Shown here: in pieces, positions 22,099-33,910 of the stretch | Layout: the number at the start of each line of letters is the position of its first letter | Numbering within the stretch: position 1 is the stretch's first letter | Notes under the pieces: model-generated | What the model was told of the DNA's origin: nothing | Seen by the model: the letters and a program-made list of their open reading frames with translations, nothing else | Databases searched by the model: none | Assembly: GCA_026874595.1 (NCBI GenBank) | Contig: CM049308.1 | Location: 49,834,124-49,898,123 of the forward strand | DNA from: Sipunculus nudus | Lineage: Eukaryota > Annelida > Sipuncula > Golfingiida > Sipunculidae | Length of the DNA stretch: 64,000 bases | Direction of reading: 5' to 3' | Position numbers and translations under genes: made by a program

Positions 22099-22104
22099 AA
22101 TAAA
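22099..22104 (+). promoter_or_regulatory. Candidate RBKS poly(A) signal AATAAA
   Basis: The first canonical AATAAA downstream of the RBKS stop codon, 139 nt after it. Confidence 0.6.
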
Positions 22105-22444
22105 CTGAAGTGATTGTCGCCTGCTGGCCTCAGCATCATTCCAAAATTTTCACAACAGGAAACTAACTGTGACTTGGCAAGGCCTAGGTCTGAGAAATGT
22201 AACTGTGCTGCTTAGTAACAGTTTGACCAAGGTCATTTCTACTCGAAACAAACCTCCTCTTGGTAGGCACTGTAGGATGGACAGGACTACTTGTCTCAAC
22301 TGTCAAACTTCAAAATCAAAATTTGTTACATTTCAAGGAAACATCCATTAATATTTCACATGCGTATGCTTATAAAATATTACTTACTCCATGAAGTCCT
22401 TACCACTAGAACACCCATGTTTATCGAACTTGCCTTGAAACAGT

Positions 22445-22605
22445 TCTAATCCAATATTTTTGAGTGGACTAAATTGCCCTCTTCACTATATTCTAAATTC
22501 TCATCCAACATATTTGAATGGACTAAATTGCCCTCATCACTATATTCCAAGTTCTAATCCAACATATTTGAATGGACTTCATTGCCCTCTTCACTATATT
22601 TTTAT
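22445..22605. repeat. 54-bp tandem repeat, ~3 units
   Basis: Units begin 'ggactaaattgccctc' at 22466 and 54 bp later, with a third, shorter copy. The length is a multiple of three, so an 18-aa peptide repeat can be read, but it lies in the RBKS 3' flank with no splice or homology support. Confidence 0.85.
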
Positions 22606-24451
22606 GGACACTGCTGGTGTATGTAGAAGCAGTGTGCCCATCAACCCTAAACAGCAGTTCTACTCTTGTTAGTCCCTGAGTCTGCCGAGTGCATGTCCCC
22701 CTAAATATTTAAGGAGTTGGAGATAAAGTTCTCCATCACCCTTTGGGGAGGTTAACTGCATAATTGTTAACATAGCGATTTTGAGATAATTTAGTCAAAC
22801 ACAATAGCATACTTTAAACATGGTTTATAGCTTCTTCATGTATTCCTCCATATTGTTCAGGAATACTTTTCCATCTCAGGTCACATTTTAGGATATGGTG
22901 TACAATTACCTACATTATAGTCTGTTGTTGAATGTTTGGAGATGGGGGTGATGTGAATCAAATTCAAATTATGTAAAATAAAGTGTTCACACTTTGACAT
23001 ATTTATACTTGTTTATATACTGTAAGTTACAAATATATTCCATATACATGTGGTGGGAGTAAAGAGACTATGATATTCAGGGGGGGGGAAGGGTGGATAT
23101 TTTGGACTTGGTTTCTCGGTATCTTCTCATGTGCATTATCCCCATCACATTTTCTCAGAAAACAAGCCTCATGTTGGGTGAGAGACCATATATTTTGATA
23201 TCAGAATTGTATTATATTGAAGGTTGAGTTTTGCAGCAGGCTTGTGAAAAAAGGTGAATTGCCCGTTTTCCTATAACTGATTTGATGACTTAGCATTCAG
23301 TCAAAACTCCTAAAATTATTATATTTTTATTATAATCCAATAACTTCTCAAAAACACTCTTTATTATGAGATGATATATACACCATGATGTACCTCTAAG
23401 CGAATCCTACAGTTGTTTCACATTTCTGATACATGAATAAACATTTTGCTGAATACAGTTTTAACTTGTAACTTCTGTTTACACAGAACTGAAGAGCCAT
23501 CATACAGAGGATTTACACTCTCATTACCACTGTACAGTGCTCGTTCCTTAATATATCTGGATCTCTAAAAATAGCCTTCTAAATTTATTTTTACATGCAT
23601 TTCTAAATTACATTATCAATTTCTTACACCAGATTTTCCTCAGATTACTGATGTACCATAACTGTATATGTGAAGAAGTAGAAATATTTCTTAACCCCTT
23701 CTGTACAAGTGTCTAAGCCAAGGGTGCCTTGTCATACATGAAGGCCCCACATGGGTCCTGCATTGGGAACATCCTACCAGCTTAAAGTCAGTCACCTTTC
23801 CATATGTGCGCCCTTCTGCGTATGTCCGGCATGCAGATTTGTTAATGGAGTTGGACTGTTGCAGGGGCCTGCATGCGGATGCCACCTGCAGTTTATAAAT
23901 TACCGGTGTGTGTCCTTGTCTTTAGGAAAGATAAAAGAGCTGACAGAATTTACAAGACTGCAGAAAGACTAAGCAGTCTTCATCAAGATATGGACCAGTA
24001 ACCAACTCTAGATAAAGTATGGCTGAGGATCGCTACCACTCACGCTTGGCTGGTGAGATAACATTAATCCATTTGCAACCTTGCCTCCCCAAAATGAATG
24101 TTTAAGGTGAATATTGACTTAAAAATTTAAGAAATTATGATTATTAGTACATACCTTTACCACAATATAATGAGTTAACCACATGCAGGATCCTGCCCAT
24201 GTGGAAATGTACTATCCGCATGCAAGGGACCCATACACAAAGTGGGCCTAACAGTTAACAACATTATTGCAGACATTGGCAAATTTTGTTATAACAATAA
24301 ATAATTCACAGAGTACATTATGGGTGTTAACATTGTCCACATGAAGTTACAGCTGCCATCTGGACAGTTTTGTTCCACAAATTTATGGCTCCTCATGCTC
24401 ATGATGTATTACATAAAAGTCTCTTTAAGTGAGAAGATGCATCGTCTTTTG

Positions 24452-25411
24452 TCAGGAACGTAAAGTCTTGATTCTTTTTGTTTCTCTGTATATAACCCAC
24501 TGCCTCACTGAAAAAAATGAAATAAAATAATTAAGCATATAAATGAATAACCAAGTGTATAAAATATTTAATCAATTATCTAACAATACCCATTATTATA
24601 TATATGAAGATGTAAATAGCTGATGAATGAACTGCTCATACATCGTATCTGAACAACATGTAACTAAATCTTGGACCATAAAAAGCTCCCATTAAAAAAC
24701 ACTTCTGTTTTAAGTGTTTTGTCTACCAGTAAGTGTAATTTTTTGTACTTTCTCAGAGTCCAGAAAAACATTACCCTCTGAAACCACATGAAATCAACTT
24801 GTAAAAATGGATACTTAATACCAGTTTCTGTTCAATCTTAAATTAAAAAATATCCCAAAGATCAAACTTTACCATAATCGATTTCCAAGAATACATATGA
24901 ATACATACCCCATGGGTCAAATAGGTATTTTTCTAGCTTGTCCGCTGTCCTGGGTCTGGTTGCACATCTGCGATGGCCTGATCCCGAGAGGCTCTCCAAC
25001 AGGACTAGAGAAATTCTGCAAAAAGGTACAAAATTTACAGATTATCACATTAATATACAATGGTTCTAGCAATTTGCCAGCCATGAACAATGGGTATAAA
25101 ACACTGCTTATAACAGTGCTTTTAGTTTAAGTTATCAAAGATGAAGTGACAATAGTAGCAGCATGAAATGCACATGCTACTGATGAAGTGAAGTCAAGTG
25201 TCAACACAATTTCAGTCAATTACAAGCTTTAATTTCTTTCACAAACAACATTACTTTATGGGGTAAGAATACAATGACCTATAATACGTTACAGGACTAC
25301 CATTCAATTTTTTATATACTTTCACATGATATAATTCACCCATATGTGTACATACTCCATGTACAGTGATAGTACACATGCTACTTACTTTCCTGCTTTC
25401 TTTGCCGACAT
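24452..25411 (-). CDS. MRPL33: Mitochondrial ribosomal protein bL33m, 3 exons
   Basis: Coding exons on the minus strand are 25411-25389, 25015-24909 and 24507-24452. They give 186 nt (61 aa; human 65), all GT-AG with phases closing. The order is a short N-terminal MSAKKAGK, then ISLVLLESLSGSGHRR, then KLEKYLFDPW joined to VRQWVIYRETKRIKTLRS. This aligns without gaps to the bL33m pattern 'S-x-x-G-T/S-G ... KL ... YDP-V-x-Q-x-V-x-F-x-E-x-K-x-I-x-S'. It is a component of the mitochondrial large ribosomal subunit. The central strand region is diverged from the human protein, so the call rests on spacing, the KL...DP core, the C-terminal KRIK motif, length, and its position next to RBKS, as in vertebrates. 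An acceptor-like 'catttcag' 34 nt before the ATG suggests a 5' non-coding exon. Confidence 0.82.
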
Positions 25412-26347
25412 GGTTGACTTGATACAGTTTGCACCCAACTTTCCTGAAATGGGAAAAAATCCTTAGAAAAAAACTTTGTTTAGCATGTAACAAAAGAAGA
25501 AAGTCAATGAAATATGTAACAATGTTATTCAGTAATTTTCACTAAGGTTAAACATTCAAACAATTTTTTAAAATACACCACAACAAGGGACCTATAGGTC
25601 ACGGCGCTTAGCTGTTATATATGATAAACAAGGCCTACAGGCCTAATGCGCCTGTGCATATAGATATACACCAGGTATAACGCTTCAATGCTGAACCACT
25701 ACTTTTCATATTTATGAACAATGCAAGTACTAAACATTTTGAACAAGAAACAATACACAAACATCACTGCTGAAATTCTGGCATGGGTGCACACAACACA
25801 AAAATTATTGTAGGTGGCACCACAAGTCTTGTATACGACAAAGCTATTTGACATGTATAAATATGCCCAATTTCAGGCTGATATATCAAATTCCTCCATA
25901 AAATTAAGCAGGCAAATACACTTTGCAAAAGTCATTGTCGATGGCGACACCTGTCTTGTGAACGAGAAAGCCATTAAAGACACATAGACAGGTCAGAATA
26001 TCAGGCCAATACATCAAACTTACCTCAAGTCTGATGCACGGGGCTGACCAGGCTTAGGTGAGAAAGGCTGTTGCCCCGAGTGTACTGTTACAAATTACTG
26101 GCTCAGGCTACTGCACTGAGTGAACTCTTGACCTGCACCTGGCTAGACTGAGTGAACTTCTGACCTGTACCTGGCTGCACTGATTGAACTCTTGACCTGT
26201 TGCATTATCTGACACAGTTGGCAGTCTGCCAAAGTTATAAATAAATCCAGGCTGACCTTTTGCCTATTGCCAAATCTGAAATAGTAGCCACACAATTGCA
26301 TAAGCTCACAGATTGGCTCCATATGCAGCCCTGTGGGGCAGGACATC

Positions 26348-26435
26348 CATGAGGTGATTACATGATACTCATGAGGTGATCACATGCTACCCATGAGATG
26401 ATCACATGCTGCCCATGAGGTGATCACATGCCTGG
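26348..26435. repeat. 22-bp tandem repeat, 4 units
   Basis: Units are variants of 'catgaggtgatcacatgctacc', each containing the palindromic TGATCA. Confidence 0.85.
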
Positions 26436-27204
26436 TGCTTGGCTGCACTGATTGAACTGTTGACCTATATTTGGCTGCACTGAATGAACTCTTGATATGT
26501 TGCCAAATCTGAAACAGTTGGCAGTTTCTCAACCTATTCAAGAAACATACACAATCTTGGCCTGTTATGTATCTCTGCTAATATTTATCCAACACTAACC
26601 ATTTGAACAAACTTGAGAGGGCTTGCCTCTGGCATCATTTCTGTAAAATATTGAACAATTTGACTGGACTGTTTACAAGAAGAAGGCTTTTAAAGTTTTT
26701 TTTCAGCTTTTTCCCTGTAAAATCTAAGTAAATGCAGATAGCAAAAATAAGCTGAATCCATCAACATTTGATATGTGACAGATAACTGAATAAAATTTGG
26801 GGATGGTAGCTCCTGCTATTCCTGAGAAATTATGAGTTAGTGTACAGATGATATGCAATATCATAAATCTACATTTTTTAAAAGCTTTTAAAAAACATTC
26901 TTGTCAATATTTTCCATAGATAACCTGAAATCTAAATGTCTAGAGGCATGATGGATGCTGATAAACTGGTACTAGGCTAGATGTATCTGCTTCACACAGC
27001 TAACATATATGGTAATATGACTCAATTCAATCTTTATAATTCAGCCAAAATTAATTTTTTGGAACCATAAAAGACAATTATTATAAGAATGATTCAGGGA
27101 ATTATTCTTGCAAATTATTAAACAAACTGGCCTCAGTATCATCAGTCGAAAAACGTTTTGTAGGTTTATAACTCATATGGGAAAATACAGCAAAATGGCA
27201 AAGT

Positions 27205-27745
27205 TCAGCTTCCCATAACTCAACCAAAAATCATTGAACCAAATCCATTTGAACAAACTTGAATTATCAACATCTAAGGATAATTAATGTGTGTGATTTA
27301 AGAATTTGGCCCAGTGGTTTTTGAGAAGATTTTTGTAGCCACTTCGCTAACATGGGCTGTTATGGCATATGACTAAATTCAGCTTCCCATAACTCAGCCA
27401 AAAGTCACTGAACTGAGACCATTTGAACAAATTTGAATTATCAACATCTAAGGATAATTAATGTGTGAGATTTAAGAATTTGGCCCAGTAGTTTTTGAGA
27501 AGATTTTTGTAGCCACTTAGCTAACATGGGCTGTTATGGCATATGACTAAATTCAGCTTCCCATAACTCAGCCAAAAGTCACTGAACTGAGACCATTTGA
27601 ACAAACTTGAATTATCAACATCTAAGGATAATAAATGTGTGAGATTTAAGAATTTGGCCCAGTGGTTTTTGAGAAGAAGATTTTTGTAGCCACTTAGCTA
27701 AAATGGGATGTTATGGCATATGACTAAATTCAGCTTCCCATAACT
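27205..27745. repeat. 177-bp tandem repeat, 3 units
   Basis: 'cagcttcccataact' recurs at about 27208, 27384, 27558 and 27732, each followed by 'tcaacatctaaggataat' and 'gaagatttttgtagccactt'. Copies are highly similar, indicating recent local amplification inside the larger repeat. Confidence 0.88.
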
Positions 27746-28384
27746 TAGCCAAAAGTCACTGAACCATTTTAACAAAATTCAGGAAGCAATACCCTAGGAT
27801 CATTTCTGTGCGATATTAAACAATTTGGCCATTTCGTTTCAGAGAAGAAGTTATATGTAGCTGTCAGTATGATACGGGCACTGATGACCCCCGTACAAAA
27901 AAGGCTGATGCAGGTGGCGCCACCTAAACCTCAATTTCAGATATGACTCATGTGACCAACATTGGCATAAAATTTGGTGATGATAGCTCAAGCCATTTCT
28001 AAGATTGTAATTTTAGTATCCTTTTTGGACAGATGACTAAGTTCAACTTCCTGTAACTCGGCCAAAAATCACTGAACTTAAACCATTCGAACAAACTTAA
28101 GAGAGATTGTTCCAGGAATCATTTCTGTAAAATATTGGACAATTTGGCCGAACTGATTCGGAGAAGAAGATTTTTTAAGCTTTTTTGGCTTTTCCCCTAT
28201 AAAATCTAAGAAAATGCAGTTGACCAAAAAATAAGCAAAATCCGATAAAGTTTTTTAGATGACTTATTTTATGCATAAAATTTCGTGATGCTAATTCTTG
28301 CCATTTTCAAGATAGTATGGGTTAAGTACAGACGCCGGAAGACACCACACCATGGCATAAGCTCACAGGTTCGCTAAAAATATA

Positions 28385-29384
28385 ATTTAGAAATGAGGCA
28401 CATGCCGGTTTTGTGTGGTAATAAATATAAGCTGTATTATGAGTTGTTGTTGTTTAGCTTATGTATGATTTTGATAGTACCTTTGGAGACAGGGAAGAGG
28501 ATTGATTTCATTTTAACAAATGGAGTACTATTGTCACACAGATTTTGACTTAGCCATATAACTTATAAGCAGAACATATAATAGAAGAGTTTAACTATTT
28601 ATTTTTGAAAAATACAAATATTGTCCCAAATATAATTTTTATTAAATATAATAAGAGAATCGTATGATTTTTTAAAATGAAATATAACTGAAATGATTAT
28701 TAAAATAATATTAAAGAATATATTCATGAATGCATTCATGAATACATTTTGAAAGTATTTGCACTGGTATTCATATACTTTCATTTTTACCTGAATTCCC
28801 ATTCTTTTTGCAAGAAACTTTATAATGGAGTACATATTCATATTTAAATACAATTGCAAAGTATTCGCACCATGTCTGGTATTTATATAGTTTTCACCAA
28901 ACGATGTTGAGAATCCAGAATATACAAAATTCATATACATTAAAATAATGATCATAAGTACCTGGTTTTATGGCTTTTTATTTATATTAAAAAAAAAATA
29001 AATGTAATATATTCATTTTGGACTAATTTCACATCAATGTACACACTAGACACAGTAGGAATCTAGATAAATATTATCAACTGCATCTTTGTCTATCATT
29101 AATTTCCTTCATATGATCCCTAATGATTTGTAATAAATAATATGATTTACTTTTTTATCATTAAAATTGAACTGAAAAATACTGCATGGTGTTATTTGGA
29201 ATATGTGACATTCTATCCATTGATACAAGATTCTTATATCATCATTAACTGCAAGTTAATTTCCTGTAATTATAAACTAACAAATTCCTTTTCTATTTTT
29301 CTTTAATTTGTTATTAAAATCCAATAAAAATTTATTAATTTATTGTTTATTGTTATGTTGTTGGTTAAAACTACTAGATGAGTT
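28385..29384. other. AT-rich intergenic stretch without recognised gene
   Basis: Apart from the dispersed repeat at about 28690-28885, which is also present in RBKS intron 3, nothing recognisable was found. The longest reading frame here is low-complexity Ile/Met/Asn-rich and overlaps that repeat. Confidence 0.6.
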
Positions 29385-30916
29385 TGGTTCGACACCTGGA
29401 TCAACTGTGGCTGACCATAAGCTGCCTGGCTGCCCCAGTGAATGCCTTGCCTCAAGCATGCATAATTTGCTGAAAGTTCAACAAGGTCAACATACAGGTG
29501 ACTCAAGAGGGCTGGAGAGAGCCAAGGTCTGACATGGTCTCATAAAAACATTAATAAAAGCTACAATTTTGGGCCTATTTCTTTCAGCTTTCTATACTGA
29601 AAAGCTGAAATCCTTATGTGTGCATGATATGAATATTATATCAACAGTGCTCACAGGAAACAAACGTACCATGGTCAAAGTTGGGCAAAATTTAAGGTAC
29701 TAATTTTATATTTATACTAATATCTTATAAAATTTTAAAAAATTCAGAACTAATTTTGGGTATTCAATTGAATCTTGGTTAAATAATGTTACATCCCTGA
29801 CAAAAAATCTCTAGCTTCAGCAATCCCCTTGTTAAGGGAGTAAATATATTTCTTGATTTTTTACAAAGTGCATTATGTTTGGGCCAATAACTTAAAACAA
29901 TTACGCAATACTGACATCATTTCTGGCATGTGCATAGAGAATGTATAGAAAAATATATTTATCATATATGATTAAAGTCAGACCAGTGGTTTTGATATTA
30001 GGTAGTCTTGAAGTGTAACAATGGGTTTTTAATGGTAAAATGAAATTTTTCATTAATATCTCGAAGGTATTAAGTCCTAGTGACCAAATTCTTGGCATGG
30101 TAGGGGATTTTGGAGACATTTAATTGTATGCCAAATTTTAGGAAAACAGAGCTGAAGCTGGGGAGCTGTGCTCTTGCAAACTGCATAACACTAGCTTGAT
30201 GTAAACAATTTGTTACATGGTGCTTGAAAACTTGAATAAAATCTACAGTTTTTGATCAACTGGTTTCAAATTTTTGGTGTTAACAGACAAAATGCTAACA
30301 TAAACATGCTGTGAAAATTAAATCCACAGTACTTACAGGAAAAACACGTGCCGTGGTCAAAGTTGGGCAAAATTTAAGGTACCAATTTTTTTATTTTTGT
30401 TAATATTTTAAAAAATTTAAAAGATTTTGATCTAATTTTGGGTATACAATTTAATTTTGATTAATTAAAGTTATATTACTGGGAAAAAAAGTCCATAGCT
30501 TTAAAATGTTTTGTGTTAAGTGATCAAATATCTTTCCTGATTTTTTAAAAAAAGCATTATGTTTGGGCCCATAACTTTTTAAAATTACATAATACAGACA
30601 TAATTTCTGGCATGTACATAGGAACTATATAGAGGAATATTTATGGTAAATATGAGGAAAAACAGATGAGTGGTTTTGATATTAGGCAGACCTGAAGTGT
30701 GAAAATAGGTTTTTAATAAAAAATTGAGGTTTTTCCTTAATTTCTCAAAGGAACGAAGTCGCAAAGACCCAGTTTTCGGCTTGGTAGGAGATCTTGGGGA
30801 CATCTAACATTATGCTGAATTTCCAATTCCTAGGTCTTCTGTTTCAAAATGTGCCACATCTACGAACGGACGGACAGATGGACAATGGACCACGACTAAG
30901 TCAGCTGAGCTAAAAA
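29385..30916 (+). repeat. Dimeric 1.5-kb interspersed repeat, copy B
   Basis: It has the same two-unit structure as 320-1876. The first unit, 29580-30135, ends in 'ggagacatttaattgtatgcc'. The second, 30290-30916, ends in 'ggacggacagatgg' and 'tcagctgagctaaaaa'. Because the dimeric layout is shared between the two sites, the dimer itself appears to be the mobile unit. Confidence 0.75.
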
Positions 30917-31628
30917 TCATACAAGACTGTTTCACACCTTCTTTTAGCTGCAGTGACAGGTGCCAACCAGGGTTGGGGCAAGTACACTGTTAAAGTACTT
31001 GAGCACTTGAGGATGAAAAATTTAAGACATTATTTGGTGTACAGTCTGATAAAAGGCAAGTCTAAATTAAAATTTACAGCATCTTAACAAAACAAGTGAA
31101 AAAAAAACACTTCCTTTAATTAATACCAAGGTGTTTAATAGATGGGATCAGCGCGACACTCCTTTACAATAAAACTAGGCTAATTACCATTAATGCAGCA
31201 TTTGCTACCTTTTGGATTTTTGGTAATTACCAGATGTCAAGTAGTGCATATGACTTGCTTCCATTCCTTACCTGACAAAAGGCCCACTGACCAGATGACT
31301 AGGTTGTCATAGTAACCATATAGAAACTGATTTATAAAATAGGTTTCATGTCACATTGGTTAACTTTATTTGTCATTACCAACTTTTATATACACCAGTC
31401 AATTTGGTTTCATTATTTGCTTCCTGAATCCAACAAAGCTGTGAACAAAGATGAAGGTCGCCAAGTGGGACAAATGGGGTTACTCAAAGTAGGACCAGTT
31501 TGCCAGTGGAAAATATCACTTTGACCACGACATTTTCTATTTGTCAATACATATTTACCATCAATCCCAGAGGTAGCAAATGCAGCATTAGTGCCCTCCC
31601 AGTTCTTTGCCCACTGGTAGACCTGGTT

Positions 31629-32073
31629 GTGGCTCTGTTGTAAACACAAAGCCACAGGTCGCTGCCTTCATTTATCTACCTGATAGGAACACATGCACTG
31701 TGAGCCAGGCTCACAGCCAGACTGGTCGGCTAGGGTGATTGTTTCAGCCAGCAGTGTGCAATGCAAGTAATACATCTTCACTGCTAACTTCCTGGTTCAC
31801 CCAGCTGAAATGTGACACATGCACCTGGCTGGCTGAAACAATCCAGGGTGTAACTCTGGAAACAACCCATGTAGCCAGTAGTTATGTGTAGGAAGTGGTC
31901 CCTTTACAAGGACACTCACAGCAGTGATGATGCAACACATGCACTGCACATTGCCCTGGTTCACCACTCTCAAGATAAGATGTACTTAAAATGGGTGCAT
32001 CATTAGAAGATGCATGCATTCCCAGCTGCTAGATAAATAAAGCCAGCGGCCTGTGGCTTACAACAGAGCCAAA
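31629..32073. mobile_element. MITE-like inverted-repeat element, copy 2
   Basis: The left arm GGCTCTGTTGTAA...GCCACAGG...tttatct is matched by the right arm agataaat...CCTGTGGC TTACAACAGAGCC. It has the same internal inverted pair 'gattgtttcagccag' / 'ctggctgaaacaat' as the copy at 12630-12995. Similarity of the flanks (for example 'actggtagacctgg' against 'ggtctagcatactggta') suggests the inverted repeats extend further outward. Confidence 0.75.
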
Positions 32074-32295
32074 ACAAGGTCTAGCATACTGGTAGCTAAT
32101 TTAGTTATTAGGCTAAAAGCCATTGGCATTAAAACCCCTGGCCTGGGGCCCATAACCCTGATTGGAAGTAGTGCCAGCTTGTTAGCAAGATGCCAGTGAT
32201 TGGTCAGATATGTAACAGACAACAGTTGAGGGTAACACTGTGCTGTCATCAGTGCCAATAGGGAGCCACCAAATAAACCTGGCTATGCTTCTATT

Positions 32296-33190
32296 GAGGA
32301 ACATGAAAATATAAATAAAACTACCTCTTCTCACTCCCGATTTTAACTCCTATTTTCCCCTGTAGATGTCCCTACACTTACATCAACCATTCTAACATGA
32401 ACTACTAGTGAATATCAGAAGTCGCCTGAATCGGGAATCGAACCTACGATCTCTAGACTAGTGGCCCTACATGCTGCAAAGGGAGCCGTGAAGACGAGAT
32501 ACCAGCAAGGGTGATTTTTGTTAATTTATATGTGCAACTGAAGTGCCATTTGTCGCGAAAATAGGGAACTATTCCGGTTGAGGAGGAGAATCTAGCTTAA
32601 AGAGCCCCCCACGAGTACGATGCACTAACAACACAAATATAACCTAGTATTTTGCACTCACAACACGTGCAGGGTCCATGGGGACATCATATTTACCTGA
32701 CCTAATTGTATGAAAGTTGTAAACCAGCCACGTTATGCTGGGTCTAAAATGTCTGCTTTGTCCTACACGGCTTGTTTTTGTTTTTCCAAGCACATACCAA
32801 CCAAGTTTAAAATGACAAAATAGCCATTCAAAAAGGCTAAATTAATGGTAAATGCCGAAAATCCTGTCTTACACCCGGTTCCATTTTTTGCAAACAAGTT
32901 TCAAAGTTATGAAAAATGTCAGACACATGGTTTTCAAGGGGAGTTAAATAAAATAAGACACCTTTGGGTAGGTATGCTTTGCCCCCACACCCGTTCAGGC
33001 AGGGAAATCAGGTTCCCCAGACCCCTCCTCCTCTAATATAACAGACTCCAGTTATGAGCAAAATGAAATACTGGAATTTCTGAGGAAACTAACATGTATC
33101 GCCCTTTATCAGGAAACAATTTAAGCGACACCAATTATGCATAGGGTACTGGCAGACGGCTGTAGCCCGGTTTCTATAGTTCTGCCGCCA
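32296..33190 (+). repeat. Composite ~0.9-kb repeat with tRNA-like B box, copy 1
   Basis: It opens 'gaacatgaaaatataaataa' and closes 'gcccggtttctatagttctg'. The B-box complement GGAATCGAACC is at 32434-32444, so the Pol III-like module points to the minus strand. Other copies are at 59977-60530 (same orientation), 62740-63105 and 63478-64000 (both inverted). No long reading frame. Confidence 0.65.
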
Positions 33191-33679
33191 ATACTACATA
33201 GTAATATTATTGGTCACTACTGTTCAGTGTTGTTATATTCATTCATTATCGCCCAAGTAAGCGCTTACAACAATTCTGCGAATGGTCAGAATGAACATCG
33301 CAGGATCATTTTCAATATCCCAGTTATGTAATGTACCTTAAATAAACATAATGGGAAAACCAGTCACCGGCGGTTTGTTTTCCCTGGCTTTACACACGAC
33401 AGTTATAGTTGCCAGTGCAGTTGCAGTGTGCGTGTGTTCTCACAGCAGTCAGCAGACCTCTGAAAGTTGCAACCTTGACATAGTAATAGTAGATGACCTG
33501 TGCAGCGATACTGCAGAAAAATCCAGTTAATTTCCATATCGAGTTCATAGATAATATTTTATCATAAAATTAATAAGATGCTGTCGTAAATAATTTTCTA
33601 ACGAAATTTATTGCATGTCTTAATTACAGAATCCGTTTCCTGCTTATTTACTTAACAATTTCTATTCTCCTGAAAGTAC

Positions 33680-33910
33680 TGAGCTTACAACGTCTAAAGT
33701 GTTCACATCGCCCGTATGCGTTGATTGGAGGTTGAAATTCCTCCCTCGAAACTGAAGTGCGGACCTAGCCGTAGCTGGCGGAAGTTAGCGTGTCTCGATT
33801 CGGCTTGTCTGCCACGTTGATGCGGCATTCGTTAAAACTAATAGTGGATTAGCTCTTTTAAGCGCAGGTATTTGTTTATAAACCTGCCATATTTCTTATC
33901 TTTAAGTAAA
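33680..33910 (+). promoter_or_regulatory. Probable TMED10 promoter / 5' UTR
   Basis: CpG-enriched DNA directly upstream of the TMED10 ATG. An inverted CCAAT word (GATTGG) lies near 33722 and an ETS-like GGCGGAAGT near 33777. No TATA box is at a consistent distance from an identifiable start. The boundaries are inferred from composition only. Confidence 0.4.

Larger units (their letters stand above)
21961..24451. other. RBKS-MRPL33 convergent intergenic region
   Basis: It carries an RBKS poly(A) signal, a 54-bp tandem repeat, and otherwise AT-rich sequence. A slightly GC-richer patch at 23690-23930 has no recognisable gene. MRPL33 3' UTR must occupy the high-coordinate end. Confidence 0.6.
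25577..28382 (+). repeat. Repeat with GGTGGCGCCACC palindromes, copy B (2.8 kb)
   Basis: It starts 'aagggacctataggtcacgg', then 'aacaaggcctacaggcctaa', and ends 'agctcacaggttcgctaaaa', matching the ends of 3115-5035. It is enlarged by three internal tandem expansions: about 33-36 bp units with 'gcactgattgaactcttgac' (26090-26200, 26435-26500), a 22-bp unit (26348-26435), and a 177-bp unit (27205-27740). A perfect AGGTGGCGCCACCT palindrome is at 27912-27925. No protein domain is visible. Confidence 0.75.

Noticed and set aside
22460..22672. 18-residue peptide repeat reading frame downstream of RBKS
   Set aside because: It arises from a 54-bp non-coding tandem repeat in the 3' flank; there is no splice site or homology support.
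28599..28955. 118-codon minus-strand reading frame, the longest in the window
   Set aside because: Its composition is AT-driven (Ile, Met, Asn, Tyr, Phe), it overlaps a dispersed repeat also found in RBKS intron 3, and it has no recognisable domain.
31413..31655. 80-codon minus-strand frame next to the MITE, considered as a gene fragment
   Set aside because: It overlaps the MITE arm at its start and contains no recognised motif; no exon neighbours with compatible splice sites were found.
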